In this document: positions 38,302-48,012 of the stretch, piece after piece | How the letters are laid out: each line of letters begins with the position of its first letter | Numbering within the stretch: position 1 is the first letter of the stretch | Source: Vibrio sp. Isolate32 | GTDB taxonomy: Bacteria > Pseudomonadota > Gammaproteobacteria > Enterobacterales > Vibrionaceae | Length of the DNA stretch: 64,000 nucleotides | Assembly (NCBI RefSeq): GCF_022397955.1 | Contig: NZ_JAKEUQ010000001.1 | Coordinates: 150,715 to 214,714, forward strand | Direction: 5' to 3' | The notes under the pieces: model-generated | What the model saw: the letters and a program-made list of their open reading frames with translations, nothing else | What the model was told of the DNA's origin: nothing | The model's database searches: none | Translations under genes and position numbers: made by a program

Positions 38302-39774
38302 CTAGCTAAATAAGCCGTGTAAAAACCACTGTTTATCGGGTGTTCTAAATACCCATAACCATCGACCGTTTTCACTGTGAGCAATAAAGTAGTCACGAAT
38401 GATTTTCTCGCCATCCCACCACCCAGATACAATACGCTCAGGGCCCCGAGATAAGGTAACGCTTTCTGTTAAGGCTTCGGGCTCTGGCAGCAATATACTG
38501 GGCCTGAGTCGCTGCTGAGCTATGTTGAGAGTCGGCGCTGCTTGTTCCACAATTTCAAAAGTGGCTTGTTTCTTTGCTGCGGTTTTACTCAGGGTTGGAA
38601 GCGAATAGCGATTGGCTTTTTCTGGCCTAGGATCCTGCTGTATTTTCGGTGTTTGAATACAGGCTTGCCCTAGCTTTGCCTGTAACAGTGACAGTAGATC
38701 TAACGCAGCAAGTGTTCCGGTATTACCATCAAAAAGATCATGGTAGGCCATTTGAGGTTCTCCATGACGAGCTAACGTGAGAGTAAGCCCTTGAACGGGG
38801 GCTGTGAGCTTGAGTGACTCTAAGGTGAGATGGGTAAGGTTAGCCCACTTTTCAGCAAGGTAGTCGCCCTGTGCCGAATAGAAAGAGACATGGTGGTCGT
38901 CTTTATCCCTGAGATGCAGAGTCAGTGTTAGCTCAAACGCGACTCTGTCACGTAGCTTCAAAAAGCATTCCAGCTGATTCAATAATTTCAGTAGTGGCTT
39001 TTCGATAAAAAGAATGTTTTCTATATCAAACAACAGCTCCAGATATTGCTGGAAGCTTTCTGGTGGGTGATAGAAATCAATAGGGTGTTTAAACTGCCCA
39101 TTAAGGCGACCAACATAATTGACCAAGTCGATATCAAAGCGACGTGCGACTTCTTGTAAAGGCAGCTTCAATAGCTCTTCAACGATATTAATACCGACAC
39201 GATTTAATCGCTCAACTTGCTTAGGCGGCAACTCACTAGAACTCAATGCTTGTTGGTTAACCCAAGCCTTCATCTGTTGAGCATTGTCTGTTACTTGATT
39301 GATCGCTTGTTTGCCCAGAAGGATCGCAGAAAGCGGTGAGTAACCTGTGGCAAAACCGAACTTAATGTTGAGAGCTTCAATATGGCTTTTGAGCTCATGC
39401 CAGTAGTTATCCAGCCCATCGTAAAGTGATAGCATGTTAGAAGCTTTAATCAACAAGCCATTGGGTGGCAACAGAGTCATGTCGGAAGTCACCAGATACG
39501 CCCATTGAGCTATCTCTTTCAGTTTGTTTTTCTCAAGTTCAATGCTGTATGGATGAACGTGTAAGTTATGACAAAGCGCCGCCGCTGACCCTAATCCCAT
39601 ACCCAGTGTGATGCCTGATTCCAGTGCGACTTGATTAGCTTGTAGCACACGATGATCTTTTTCATCCACGATGATAATTGGTTGCTCATGTGATTCTTTG
39701 TTTGAGCCTAATTCACTTGAGTTAAACAAGGTATCCAATTGCAGAGATGGAAAGTACAGATACAGCCACAGCAT
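38302..39774 (-). CDS. imuB: ImuB, Y-family polymerase-like SOS protein
   Basis: ImuB has the DinB/UmuC fold but no polymerase activity and acts as the hub linking DnaE2, ImuA and the beta clamp. The N-terminal strand reads LWLYLYFPSLQLD, lacking the catalytic DxD of active Y-family enzymes, and the helix-hairpin-helix region (LNRVGINIVEELLKLPLQEVARRF) follows. The C-terminal tail has the conserved GPERIVSGWWDGEKIIRDYF motif. It has 490 residues and starts 3 bp after the imuA stop. Confidence 0.92.
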   Translation of the reverse strand: MLWLYLYFPSLQLDTLFNSSELGSNKESHEQPIIIVDEKDHRVLQANQVALESGITLGMGLGSAAALCHNLHVHPYSIELEKNKLKEIAQWAYLVTSDMTLLPPNGLLIKASNMLSLYDGLDNYWHELKSHIEALNIKFGFATGYSPLSAILLGKQAINQVTDNAQQMKAWVNQQALSSSELPPKQVERLNRVGINIVEELLKLPLQEVARRFDIDLVNYVGRLNGQFKHPIDFYHPPESFQQYLELLFDIENILFIEKPLLKLLNQLECFLKLRDRVAFELTLTLHLRDKDDHHVSFYSAQGDYLAEKWANLTHLTLESLKLTAPVQGLTLTLARHGEPQMAYHDLFDGNTGTLAALDLLSLLQAKLGQACIQTPKIQQDPRPEKANRYSLPTLSKTAAKKQATFEIVEQAAPTLNIAQQRLRPSILLPEPEALTESVTLSRGPERIVSGWWDGEKIIRDYFIAHSENGRWLWVFRTPDKQWFLHGLFS

Positions 39775-39777
39775 GCG

Positions 39778-40485
39778 CTAGCCTTGTTTCGCAATAGGAA
39801 AAGCCAGTACAGTGTTATCAGACAAGGCACGGTGTGAACTGTCGATGCTGATGACTTTCTCTGTCAGTAACGGCCAATTGTGGGTCATATCGAGAATAAA
39901 GCTGCCATACGACCAACTGCCTTTTCTCTTAGTCACCTCAACCTTTAATCCCTGCGCGTGAGAAGAGAGCTTCATGCTTAAAGAAACGGGCAGAGATAAC
40001 TGATTATGGCTGGTGGCTTTAAAGTGAAATTGCAGGCATTTACCTGTTTCACTTGCTGCTTGTAGGCGTTTGGTTTGGTGTATTTCGAGATCGGCTCCCC
40101 ATAACAATACAGAATGACAAGCACCGCTCTTTAGGCATTGCTCGGCTGCCCACAATGCATCGAGATCGCGTTGAGGCTCGATCACCAAGATGTTATCGAG
40201 CTCAATCCCTTGGCTGCTAAAAAACTCGGCACAGATCTTCCCTGGCGGGTTAATGAAGATGGCCAGTTTCTGTGAGTTTTGCTGAGCTAAATAGGGCGTA
40301 AGCAGGCGAAGTTCGCCAATCCCTTGTTGTGATTCAACTTCAATAACGCCGTGTGTAGGAAAGCCACCATCAAGTTGTTTATCCAATTGTGGATAGCCTG
40401 TTGAAGTGGTACTTCCTAGCGTTGTTGATTGTAGCCCTTTCCAGATTAGCTGGCGGTCTTGTAAGTTTTTTATGAGTTCATGCAT
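39778..40485 (-). CDS. imuA: ImuA, RecA/SulA-like SOS mutagenesis protein
   Basis: ImuA is a RecA-fold protein without a good Walker A (here GFPTHGVIEVES replaces the P-loop) that supports DnaE2-dependent mutagenesis. The 235-residue protein has the family's TGYPQLDKQLDGGFPTHGVIE start and ends in VLAFPIAKQG. It is the first gene of imuA-imuB-dnaE2. A near-perfect LexA box lies 11 bp upstream of its start codon, so damage induction of the whole cassette is expected. Confidence 0.9.
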   Translation of the reverse strand: MHELIKNLQDRQLIWKGLQSTTLGSTTSTGYPQLDKQLDGGFPTHGVIEVESQQGIGELRLLTPYLAQQNSQKLAIFINPPGKICAEFFSSQGIELDNILVIEPQRDLDALWAAEQCLKSGACHSVLLWGADLEIHQTKRLQAASETGKCLQFHFKATSHNQLSLPVSLSMKLSSHAQGLKVEVTKRKGSWSYGSFILDMTHNWPLLTEKVISIDSSHRALSDNTVLAFPIAKQG

Positions 40486-40495
40486 AATTAAGCAC

Positions 40496-40511
40496 CTGTA
40501 TATTTATACAG
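40496..40511 (-). promoter_or_regulatory. LexA (SOS) box of imuA-imuB-dnaE2
   Basis: CTGTATATTTATACAG keeps both CTGT/ACAG arms and differs from the E. coli consensus CTGTATATATATACAG by one central base. It is 10 bp upstream of imuA. Confidence 0.93.
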
Positions 40512-40592
40512 TATATTTAACAATGAAAAAGATGCAAAGCAAAATGATGAAAATTAGGTGAACTAAATATTAGATGCTTGATTTAGATACAA

Positions 40593-40618
40593 AAAAGTCG
40601 CTACGGAAGCGACTTTTT
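40593..40618 (-). terminator. yciK terminator
   Basis: AAAAGTCGCT/AGCGACTTTT stem with a 5-nt loop and T-runs on both sides. It lies after yciK and upstream of imuA. Confidence 0.8.
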
Positions 40619-40639
40619 ACTGTTGGTTAATGATATCAG

Positions 40640-41380
40640 TTACTTAGGTTGAGCATCGATACATTGGCCATTAATGTCTGTCACACTTGGGTTCATTAAG
40701 TGTAGGTACAGCGAGATGATGTCGAGTGGCGTTTTCAGCTTGTTTGCATCTTCACCTGGGTACGCTTTTGCGCGCATGCGTGTTTGAGTGCCGCCCGGGT
40801 TGATCGCGTTAACACGGATATTAGTGTCTTCAAGCTCATCCGCTAGGATTTGCATCATACCTTCGGTAGCAAACTTAGAGATCGCGTAAGTGCCCCAGAA
40901 TGCACGGCCAGAGTGGCCAACGGTAGAAGACGTAAATACGATACGACCTGCTTCCGCTTTCTTAAGAGCAGGTAAAAGTGCTTGAGTCATCAAGAACTCA
41001 GACTTCACATTGATCTGCATAACATCATCAAAAGTCTCTTCATCAATTTGCTCAAACGGGCTAAGAGTACCGAGAACGCCAGCGTTATGAAGTAGACCGT
41101 CTAAACGACCGAACTGTGATTCAATGGTTTCAGCCATATCAATGTAGTTCTGCTTTGTCGCGCCTTTTAGATCTAATGGGATGATCGCAGGCTGTGGGTA
41201 ACCAGCACTTTCGATTTCATCGTAAATAAATTCAAGGTTTTTAACATTGCGGCCTAGCAGAATAACTGTCGCGCCATGTTGAGCGAAGCTTAGTGCTGCT
41301 TGGCGTCCAATACCGGCACCAGCACCAGTAACCAAAATTACTTTATCTTTGAGGGCATCTGTAGAGATTGGGTAATCCAC
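40640..41380 (-). CDS. yciK: YciK family short-chain oxidoreductase
   Basis: An NAD(P)-dependent short-chain dehydrogenase of unknown substrate. TGAGAGIGRQAA, HNAG and the catalytic serine and YAISK motif are present, and the text agrees well with E. coli YciK. The open frame extends to 41416, but AAGGAT precedes the GTG at 41380, which gives a 246-residue protein starting at the DYPIS segment. It diverges from sohB, as in E. coli. Confidence 0.92.
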   Translation of the reverse strand: MDYPISTDALKDKVILVTGAGAGIGRQAALSFAQHGATVILLGRNVKNLEFIYDEIESAGYPQPAIIPLDLKGATKQNYIDMAETIESQFGRLDGLLHNAGVLGTLSPFEQIDEETFDDVMQINVKSEFLMTQALLPALKKAEAGRIVFTSSTVGHSGRAFWGTYAISKFATEGMMQILADELEDTNIRVNAINPGGTQTRMRAKAYPGEDANKLKTPLDIISLYLHLMNPSVTDINGQCIDAQPK

Positions 41381-41517
41381 TGTGCTTATCCTTCTTTCTT
41401 TTATTATGTTCGCCATTCCATTGATGTTTAATCACACAGATAACCGCAGGAATGATGAGAAATTCTTGGTAATCGTGACAAGATGGTTACAATACACTAA
41501 TTCATACAATAGGGGAT

Positions 41518-42585
41518 ATGACATTGGAATTTTTGTTGGACTACGGCTTGTTTTTAGCCAAGATTGCGACCGTTGTAATCGCCATCATCGCAATTTTAGT
41601 CATTGCTAAATCTGTGGGTGGAAAATCAAGCGCGATTAAAGGTGAGCTGGAAATCACGAACCTATCTGAACACCATAAGCAGACAATCGAACAATTAGAG
41701 CACCATCTATACGATGATGCCTTCATCAAAGCCCGTGATAAAGCAGAAAAGAAAGCGGAAAAAGAGAAAGTAAAATCACGCGGTAAAGAAGTGAAAAAAA
41801 CAGCGAAAGAGGGTGAGCTTGATAGTAAGCGTGAACCACACCTATTCGTTCTTGATTTTAACGGCAGCATCAATGCGAAAGAAGTGGCTTCATTACGTGA
41901 AGAGGTAACGGCGGTTCTAGCTGTGGCTCGTGAAGGTGATGAAGTATTGCTTAAGCTTGAATCTGGTGGTGGCATGGTTCACGGCTACGGTTTGGCGTCT
42001 TCCCAACTTGATCGTATTAAAGCGGCAGGTTTGCCTTTGACTATCTCGGTAGACAAAGTTGCGGCAAGCGGCGGCTACATGATGGCATGTATTGCAGACA
42101 AAATTGTGTCAGCGCCTTTCGCTATCGTTGGCTCTATTGGTGTTATCGCTCAACTGCCAAACTTCAACAAACTGCTTAAGAAGCACGATATCGAGTTTGA
42201 ACAGCTAACAGCAGGTGAGTACAAGCGTACCCTGACTATGTTTGGTGAGAACAGCGATAAAGCACGCGAGAAGTTTAAAGAAGAGCTAGAAGAGACACAT
42301 GGTCTATTCAAAGACTTCATTCGCGACCATCGCCCAGCACTTGATCTTGATAAAGTGGCGACGGGTGAACACTGGTTTGGTACGCAAGCTCATGAACTTG
42401 GGCTGGTGGATGAGATCCGCACTTCTGATGATTTAGTTGTTGAAGCATGCAAAGACAAGACAGTGCTAGCGATTCACTACGTACAGAAGAAAAAACTGTC
42501 AGACAAGCTAGCTGGCGTGGCAGGTAAATCTGCAGACAGCGTGCTGATGAAGCTGATTGAACGCGGTCAAAAGCCGATTGTTTAA
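41518..42585 (+). CDS. sohB: SohB family membrane serine peptidase
   Basis: SohB is an S49 (signal peptide peptidase SppA-like) protease anchored in the inner membrane. One N-terminal membrane helix (LFLAKIATVVIAIIAILVIA) is followed by a Lys/Glu-rich coiled segment and the protease domain. The catalytic serine is in AASGGYMMA and the lysine in GEYKRTL. It has 355 residues, the usual length. Tandem AGTTCT repeats and a bidirectional terminator follow. Confidence 0.95.
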   Translation: MTLEFLLDYGLFLAKIATVVIAIIAILVIAKSVGGKSSAIKGELEITNLSEHHKQTIEQLEHHLYDDAFIKARDKAEKKAEKEKVKSRGKEVKKTAKEGELDSKREPHLFVLDFNGSINAKEVASLREEVTAVLAVAREGDEVLLKLESGGGMVHGYGLASSQLDRIKAAGLPLTISVDKVAASGGYMMACIADKIVSAPFAIVGSIGVIAQLPNFNKLLKKHDIEFEQLTAGEYKRTLTMFGENSDKAREKFKEELEETHGLFKDFIRDHRPALDLDKVATGEHWFGTQAHELGLVDEIRTSDDLVVEACKDKTVLAIHYVQKKKLSDKLAGVAGKSADSVLMKLIERGQKPIV

Positions 42586-42593
42586 GCTTATTT

Positions 42594-42617
42594 AGTTCTA
42601 GTTCTAGTTCTAGTTCT
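42594..42617. repeat. Four tandem AGTTCT hexamers
   Basis: Four perfect 6-bp units starting 8 bp after the sohB stop. They are intergenic, so copy number could change without harming a protein. Confidence 0.9.
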
Positions 42618-42665
42618 AGGTTGAGTGCCTCACGTTTATTTAAAGACGTTTGAGCCTTGAAAAGA

Positions 42666-42702
42666 AAGCGCATAAGTCATCAGACTTATGCGCTTTTTTA
42701 TT
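42666..42702. terminator. sohB / spoVR shared terminator
   Basis: AAAGCGCATAAGTC/GACTTATGCGCTTT perfect 14-bp stem with a 4-nt loop and T-runs on both sides, between convergent genes. Confidence 0.9.
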
Positions 42703-42782
42703 GCTCCACTTCCGAGCGGGTGACCACTATGTTGTAGGGGGAGCGGAGTTTTATACCCATTATCTACTTACTATGATGGATA

Positions 42783-44342
42783 TTAAATCTTGGCTCCATA
42801 ATCATTGCGTTTCGGACAAGTGGTCAGGATTTCTCTATGACCTGTGTCTTTGAGCTCCTCAAGAATTACGTCAAAGCCCCACAAGCGATAGAGATGCTTC
42901 ATTACTTCGTCGTAGCCTTTATCAAGCGGGATACGGTCATGAGGCACATACTGCAGCGTCATTGATCGGTCGCCACGTACATCAACATTAAACACCTGAA
43001 TATTCGGTTCAAGGTTACTGAGGTTGTATTGCGCTGCAAGCTTCTCTCGAATCAGGCGATAGCCCGGGTCATTATGAATCGCACTCACTTCAATGGTGTT
43101 TTTTCGGTCATCATCAAGTACTGAAAACAGCTTAAAGTCACGAATGATCTTTGGAGAAAGATATTGGCTTATGAAGCTTTCATCTTTGAAGTTGTGCATC
43201 GCAAAGTGCACCGCTTCTAGCCAATCCGTTCCTGCCAATTCAGGGAACCACTCTCTGTCTTCATCGGTTGGTTCTTCACAGATGCGTCGGATGTCTCTAA
43301 ACATCGCGAAGCCAAGTGCGTAAGGGTTTATCCCGCTGAAGTAAGGGCTGTTGTAAGCAGGTTGTGCAACCACACTGGTGTGGCTGTGCAGGAATTCTAA
43401 GATGAACTTGTCACTCACCAAGCCTTCGTCGTAAAGGTGGTTCAGAATGGTGTAGTGCCAGAAGGTTGCCCAACCTTCATTCATCACTTGCGTTTGTTTC
43501 TGAGGATAGAAGTATTGGCTTACTTTGCGAACAATACGAACACACTCACGTTGCCAAGGTTCAAGCAGTGGAGCGTTCTTCTCAATAAAGTAGAGAATGT
43601 TTTCTTGAGGCTCGCTAGGGAAGCGGATTTTAGTTTCTTCTTCCTTACTTTTGTTTTGAGGAACCGTTCTCCAAAGCTCATTTACTTGAGATTGCAGATA
43701 AGCTTCACGCTCTTCTTGTCTTGCCGTTTCTTCTGCAATGGAAATCTTTTCAGGACGTTTGTATCTGTCTACGCCGTAATTCATCAACGCATGACAAGAA
43801 TCAAGCAGCTGCTCGACCTCAGCCACGCCATACTTCTCTTCACAATCATTGATGTACTTTTTCGCGAACAGCAAGTAATCGATGATGGAGCTCGCATCTG
43901 TCCAAGTTTGGAATAGGTAGTTGCCCTTAAAGAAAGAGTTATGGCCGTAACAAGCGTGCGCCATTACTAGCGCCTGCATCGTCACCGTGTTTTCTTCCAT
44001 CAGATAAGCGATACAAGGATCTGAGTTGATCACGATTTCGTACGCGAGTCCCATTTGACCATGCTTGTAGTTTTGTTCGGTTTGAATGAATTTCTTACCA
44101 AACGACCAGTGATTATAATTGATGGGCATACCGATACTGGAGTAAGCATCCATCATTTGCTCTGAGGTAATCACTTCAATCTGGTTTGGGTAAGTGTCTA
44201 AACGGTAATGCTGCGCCACACGCTTAATTTCCACGTGATATTGCTCTAAGAGGTTGAACGTCCAATCTGGACCATCAGGCAGCATCTTGTCGTTTTTCTT
44301 TTGTGCAGCTTTTTTCTCTGCAACGTTTGATTTCGCTGTCAT
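42783..44342 (-). CDS. ycgB: SpoVR/YcgB family protein
   Basis: SpoVR-family protein of unknown biochemical role; in enterics it is encoded apart from, and in vibrios with, the PrkA kinase operon. Conserved words include PDWTFNLLEQYHVEIKRVA near the N-terminus, YGHNSFFKGNYLF, NEGWATFWHY and HDRIPLDKGYDEVMKHLYRLWGF near the C-terminus. HExxH-like metalloprotease motifs are absent, though NEGWATFWHY and conserved histidines suggest metal binding. An in-frame upstream ATG exists at 44402, but GGGG before 44342 favours the 519-residue form. Confidence 0.92.
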   Translation of the reverse strand: MTAKSNVAEKKAAQKKNDKMLPDGPDWTFNLLEQYHVEIKRVAQHYRLDTYPNQIEVITSEQMMDAYSSIGMPINYNHWSFGKKFIQTEQNYKHGQMGLAYEIVINSDPCIAYLMEENTVTMQALVMAHACYGHNSFFKGNYLFQTWTDASSIIDYLLFAKKYINDCEEKYGVAEVEQLLDSCHALMNYGVDRYKRPEKISIAEETARQEEREAYLQSQVNELWRTVPQNKSKEEETKIRFPSEPQENILYFIEKNAPLLEPWQRECVRIVRKVSQYFYPQKQTQVMNEGWATFWHYTILNHLYDEGLVSDKFILEFLHSHTSVVAQPAYNSPYFSGINPYALGFAMFRDIRRICEEPTDEDREWFPELAGTDWLEAVHFAMHNFKDESFISQYLSPKIIRDFKLFSVLDDDRKNTIEVSAIHNDPGYRLIREKLAAQYNLSNLEPNIQVFNVDVRGDRSMTLQYVPHDRIPLDKGYDEVMKHLYRLWGFDVILEELKDTGHREILTTCPKRNDYGAKI

Positions 44343-44352
44343 GGCAAGCCCC

Positions 44353-45624
44353 TTACGCTGTCTCTTTCTTGAACAGTTCTCTAAACACAGGGAAGATATC
44401 ATCCACTGTTTTGATGTTTTTCATGGCGAAGTTGTCGAAGCTCGCTTCTAACTTCTCATACTCGTGCCAGAGCGTTTGGTGTGAGCGACGCGTGATTTCT
44501 ATGTACGAGTAGTATTGGCAAGTGGGCAGAAGCGTATTGACCAGTAACTCTTTACAGCGGGGCGAGTCATCTGCCCAGTTATCACCATCAGAAGCTTGTG
44601 CAGCGTAGATATTCCACTCATTAGCCGGGTAACGGTCAGCGACAATTTCTTTCATCAGTTTCAAGGCGCTCGATACAATGGTGCCACCGGTCTCTTGCGA
44701 GTAGAAAAACTCATGCTCGTCGACTTCTTTGGCTTGAGTATGGTGACGAATAAACACCACATCGACATTTTCGTAGGTGCGATTAAGGAATAGATACAGC
44801 AGCACATAGAAACGCTTTGCTATGTCTTTAGTGGCTTGGTCCATTGAGCCAGACACATCCATCAAGCAGAACATCACCGCTTGGCTAGATGGAATAGGGC
44901 GTTTCTCGTAGTTTTTGTAACGTAAATCGAAGGTATCGATGAATGGCACGCTATCGATTTTTTTACGTAGCTCGGCGATCTCTTCCTTGATTCGAGCTTC
45001 TTCAAACGGTTGAGCGGGCTCGGTCATTTGAACTTGATCGAGCTGGTCCATTAGCGTTTTTAAATCGCGTTTTCGACCTGCTGTCATTGCGGTTCGACGA
45101 GCAAGTGACTGTTGCAGTGAGCGAACAATCGCGATGTTGGATGGAATCCCCGCGCTTTGGTAACCAGAGCGGTGCGTTTTCCATTCAGTGATCTTGTTGA
45201 CCTGATTTTTTTCTAGGTTAGGCAGAGCGAGGTCTTCAAACAGAATATCAAGGTATTCGTCTTTTGATATTTGGAAGGTAAACTCATCTTGACCTTCGCC
45301 ATCGGGGCTTGCATCCCCTTGGCCTGAGCCACCACCTTGACCGCCACCTTTCGGGCGATCGATTTTGTCGCCGGTGATGAATTGATCATTACCAGGGTGC
45401 ACGCGTTCTCTTACGCCACCTTGACCTTGGTGAAAGCTTGGTTCTTTGATGTCTTTATGAGGAATAGTGACGTCCTCACCAGTTTCAGTGTTGGTGATTG
45501 AGCGTCGGTTGACTGCATCGGCCACAGATTCTTTGATTTGCTCTTTATGGCGTCGTAAGAAGCGCTGTCTGTTTACAGCACTCTTATTCTTGCCATTGAG
45601 CCTCCGATCGATAAATTGTGCCAT
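44353..45624 (-). CDS. yeaH: YeaH/YhbH family VWA-domain protein
   Basis: DUF444 protein with a von Willebrand A-like domain: the MIDAS motif DVSGSM follows MFCLM near the middle. The N-terminus [27 protein letters not shown] is typical, and a Gly/Gln-rich linker ([12 protein letters not shown]) precedes the VWA part. It has 423 residues. It lies between prkA and spoVR on one strand, 10 bp before spoVR, so the three are presumably co-transcribed, and E. coli links this set to starvation and nitrogen stress. Confidence 0.93.
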   Translation of the reverse strand: MAQFIDRRLNGKNKSAVNRQRFLRRHKEQIKESVADAVNRRSITNTETGEDVTIPHKDIKEPSFHQGQGGVRERVHPGNDQFITGDKIDRPKGGGQGGGSGQGDASPDGEGQDEFTFQISKDEYLDILFEDLALPNLEKNQVNKITEWKTHRSGYQSAGIPSNIAIVRSLQQSLARRTAMTAGRKRDLKTLMDQLDQVQMTEPAQPFEEARIKEEIAELRKKIDSVPFIDTFDLRYKNYEKRPIPSSQAVMFCLMDVSGSMDQATKDIAKRFYVLLYLFLNRTYENVDVVFIRHHTQAKEVDEHEFFYSQETGGTIVSSALKLMKEIVADRYPANEWNIYAAQASDGDNWADDSPRCKELLVNTLLPTCQYYSYIEITRRSHQTLWHEYEKLEASFDNFAMKNIKTVDDIFPVFRELFKKETA

Positions 45625-45724
45625 AAGAACTCCCTCTCAGCTGATGTCGCGATCCTACTTTTACAGGGTATAAGAGTTATTGGTTGGTACGAGCTGCCCA
45701 CATGAGCAGCTCTATACCGTTTAG

Positions 45725-47659
45725 TTATGAGGATTTACGAACTCTTAGATACCACTCAGATAGCAGTCGCACTTGTTTCTCGGTGTAGCCTTTTTCCATC
45801 ATACGAGCAACGAAGTCGTCGTGCTTTTTCTGATCATCCGTTGAGGTCTTAGCATTGAACGAAATAACAGGAAGTAGCTCTTCTGTGTTGGAGAACATTT
45901 TCTTCTCAATCACAGTGCGCAGTTTCTCGTAGCTCGTCCAAACTGGGTTTTGACCGTTATTGTTTGCTTTGGCTCGAAGCACAAAGTTCACTATCTCATT
46001 TCGGAAGTCTTTAGGGTTACTGATACCGGCTGTTTTCTCGATTTTCTCTAGTTCACCATTCAAAGAAGCACGGTCAAATAGCTGGCCTGTTTCTGGATCG
46101 CGATACTCTTGGTCTTGAATCCAGAAGTCAGCGTAGGTTACATAGCGGTCGAAGATATTCTGACCGTACTCAGAGTAAGACTCTAGGTATGCGGTTTGAA
46201 TTTCCTTACCGATGAACTCTACGTAGCGTGGCACTAGGTATCCTTTCAAGAACTCTAGGTACTTCTCAGCGGTTTCTTGAGGGAATTGCTCACGTTCGAT
46301 TTGCTGCTCAATCACGTAGAACAGGTGCACTGGGTTCGCAGCCACTTCGGCTTGGTCGAAGTTAAATACACGAGACAAGATCTTAAAGGCGAAACGTGTT
46401 GATAGACCTGACATGCCTTCATCAACACCCGCATAGTCACGGTACTCTTGGTAGCTCTTCGCTTTTGGATCGGTGTCTTTTAGGGTTTCACCATCGTAAA
46501 CCCGCATCTTAGAGAACAGAGAAGAGTTTTCAGGCTCTTTCAGTCTCGATAGGATGCTGAATTGCGATAGCAGATCGAGTGTGCTTGGAGAGCAAGGCGC
46601 TTGGGATAGTTCACTGTGCTCAAGCAGTTTCTTGTAGATCTTAACTTCTTCAGACACACGCAGACAGTAAGGGACTTTTACAATGTACACACGGTCGAGG
46701 AAGGCTTCGTTGTTCTTGTTGTTACGGAAAGTCTGCCACTCGGATTCGTTCGAGTGAGCCAGAATCATACCGTCGAATGGTAATGCAGAAAGCCCTTCAG
46801 TACCGTTGAAGTTACCTTCTTGAGTCGCTGTTAGTAGAGGGTGCAATACCTTGATTGGTGCCTTGAACATCTCCACGAATTCCATCAGACCTTGGTTTGC
46901 TTTACATAGCGCACCAGAGTAGCTGTAGGCATCTGGGTCATCTTGAGAGAAGTGCTCAAGCTTACGAATATCAACTTTACCTACCAGAGATGAAATATCT
47001 TGGTTGTTTTCATCACCTGGCTCTGTCTTCGCGATCGCAACTTGATCGAGAATAGAAGGGCGCAGTTTGATGACTTTGAATTTAGAAATATCGCCACCAA
47101 AATCATGGAGACGTTTCGCTGCCCACGGAGACATAATCGAGCGAAGGTAGCGTTTCTCAATGCCATATTCGTTCTTAAGTAAGTCGCCGTCTTCGTTGAC
47201 ATCGAACAGACAGAATGGGTGATCGTTTACTGGGCTTCGTTCACCGTCAGCAGACAATACATAAATTGGTAGCTTTTGCATCATGGCTTTGAGTTTCTCA
47301 GCAAGCGAAGATTTACCACCGCCCACAGGGCCAAGTAAGTAAAGGATCTGTTTGCGTTCTTCTAGGCCTTGAGCCGCATGTTTTAGATAAGAAACAATCT
47401 GTTCAATCGCGTCTTCCATGCCGTAAAAATCTTCAAATTCACGGTAGCGAGATATGACTCGGTTCGAGAAAATACGACTGAGATGAGGGTCTTGAGCGGT
47501 GTCAATGACCTCCGGTTCGCCAATGGCAAGAAGTAAGCGTTCTGCGGCGTTAGCGTAAGCACTTTTATCGTCTTTACACAGCGCCAAGAACTCTTGCAGT
47601 GTCAGCTCTTCTTCCTTGGCTGCTTCATAACGTGATTGATAGTGGTCAAATATACTCAT
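45725..47659 (-). CDS. prkA: PrkA serine protein kinase (YeaG)
   Basis: PrkA has an AAA+ ATPase-like N-terminal domain and a C-terminal kinase-like domain; the E. coli homologue YeaG acts in starvation survival. The P-loop GPVGGGKSSLAEK is near residues 110-122. Agreement with E. coli YeaG is very high to the last residues (WYLRVRKSS). A GTG at 47665 could also start it, but the ATG at 47659 gives the usual 644 residues. It is the first gene of the prkA-yeaH-spoVR operon; its upstream region holds a 10-bp direct repeat. Confidence 0.96.
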   Translation of the reverse strand: MSIFDHYQSRYEAAKEEELTLQEFLALCKDDKSAYANAAERLLLAIGEPEVIDTAQDPHLSRIFSNRVISRYREFEDFYGMEDAIEQIVSYLKHAAQGLEERKQILYLLGPVGGGKSSLAEKLKAMMQKLPIYVLSADGERSPVNDHPFCLFDVNEDGDLLKNEYGIEKRYLRSIMSPWAAKRLHDFGGDISKFKVIKLRPSILDQVAIAKTEPGDENNQDISSLVGKVDIRKLEHFSQDDPDAYSYSGALCKANQGLMEFVEMFKAPIKVLHPLLTATQEGNFNGTEGLSALPFDGMILAHSNESEWQTFRNNKNNEAFLDRVYIVKVPYCLRVSEEVKIYKKLLEHSELSQAPCSPSTLDLLSQFSILSRLKEPENSSLFSKMRVYDGETLKDTDPKAKSYQEYRDYAGVDEGMSGLSTRFAFKILSRVFNFDQAEVAANPVHLFYVIEQQIEREQFPQETAEKYLEFLKGYLVPRYVEFIGKEIQTAYLESYSEYGQNIFDRYVTYADFWIQDQEYRDPETGQLFDRASLNGELEKIEKTAGISNPKDFRNEIVNFVLRAKANNNGQNPVWTSYEKLRTVIEKKMFSNTEELLPVISFNAKTSTDDQKKHDDFVARMMEKGYTEKQVRLLSEWYLRVRKSS

Positions 47660-47744
47660 AGTCACATTCCCCTTGTTAATCAGTCAAAACTGACGAGCGA
47701 TTGAAAATAGGCTCTCCCTACATTTTAAGGTTAGACCCGCTTCC

Positions 47745-47785
47745 ACAATTTTGCTTAACAATTATGTATTTATTTACAATTTTGC
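47745..47785 (-). repeat. Direct repeat ACAATTTTGC upstream of prkA
   Basis: Two identical 10-mers (47745-47754 and 47776-47785) start 31 bp apart, about three helical turns, 86-126 bp before prkA. They could be a paired protein site. I looked for a sigma-54 -24/-12 element here and saw none. Confidence 0.4.
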
Positions 47786-47940
47786 GTGTTGAATGGCTAA
47801 CGAAAGCAATAGGCAACTTGAGCCGAGAGGAATCGAATTATTTTACATTCGCGGGCTATCGACGGTTTGTTTTGTGATTTTAGGAGGCTTTCCAATTCTT
47901 GCTGTGGATTTATGCGTATTGGATGTATAACGAAGCCTTA

Positions 47941-47970
47941 TTGATTTTTTGGAATGAAATACCATATAAT
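47941..47970 (+). promoter_or_regulatory. Promoter of the MipA/OmpV gene
   Basis: TTGATT (47941-47946), an 18-bp spacer and consensus TATAAT (47965-47970), 42 bp before the start codon. The rest of the 353-bp prkA-mipA gap contains no gene I can support. Confidence 0.65.
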
Positions 47971-48012
47971 GCGCGACGTTATCAAAAATCGCTTAAAAAA
48001 TAGGTAGAAATA

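Noticed and set aside
42317..42673. Minus-strand frame with repeated Leu-Glu (LELELELELN) after sohB
   Set aside because: The repeat is just the AGTTCT hexamer array read in reverse; the frame overlaps sohB and the shared terminator.
47660..47800. Sigma-54 promoter expected by analogy with E. coli yeaGH
   Set aside because: No TGGCAC-N5-TTGC pattern is seen on the minus strand upstream of prkA.
47899..48003. TTG-started 34-codon frame preceded by AGGAGG, just before the MipA/OmpV gene
   Set aside because: The spacing is 11 bp, the start is rare, and a near-consensus promoter for the next gene (47941-47970) lies inside it.
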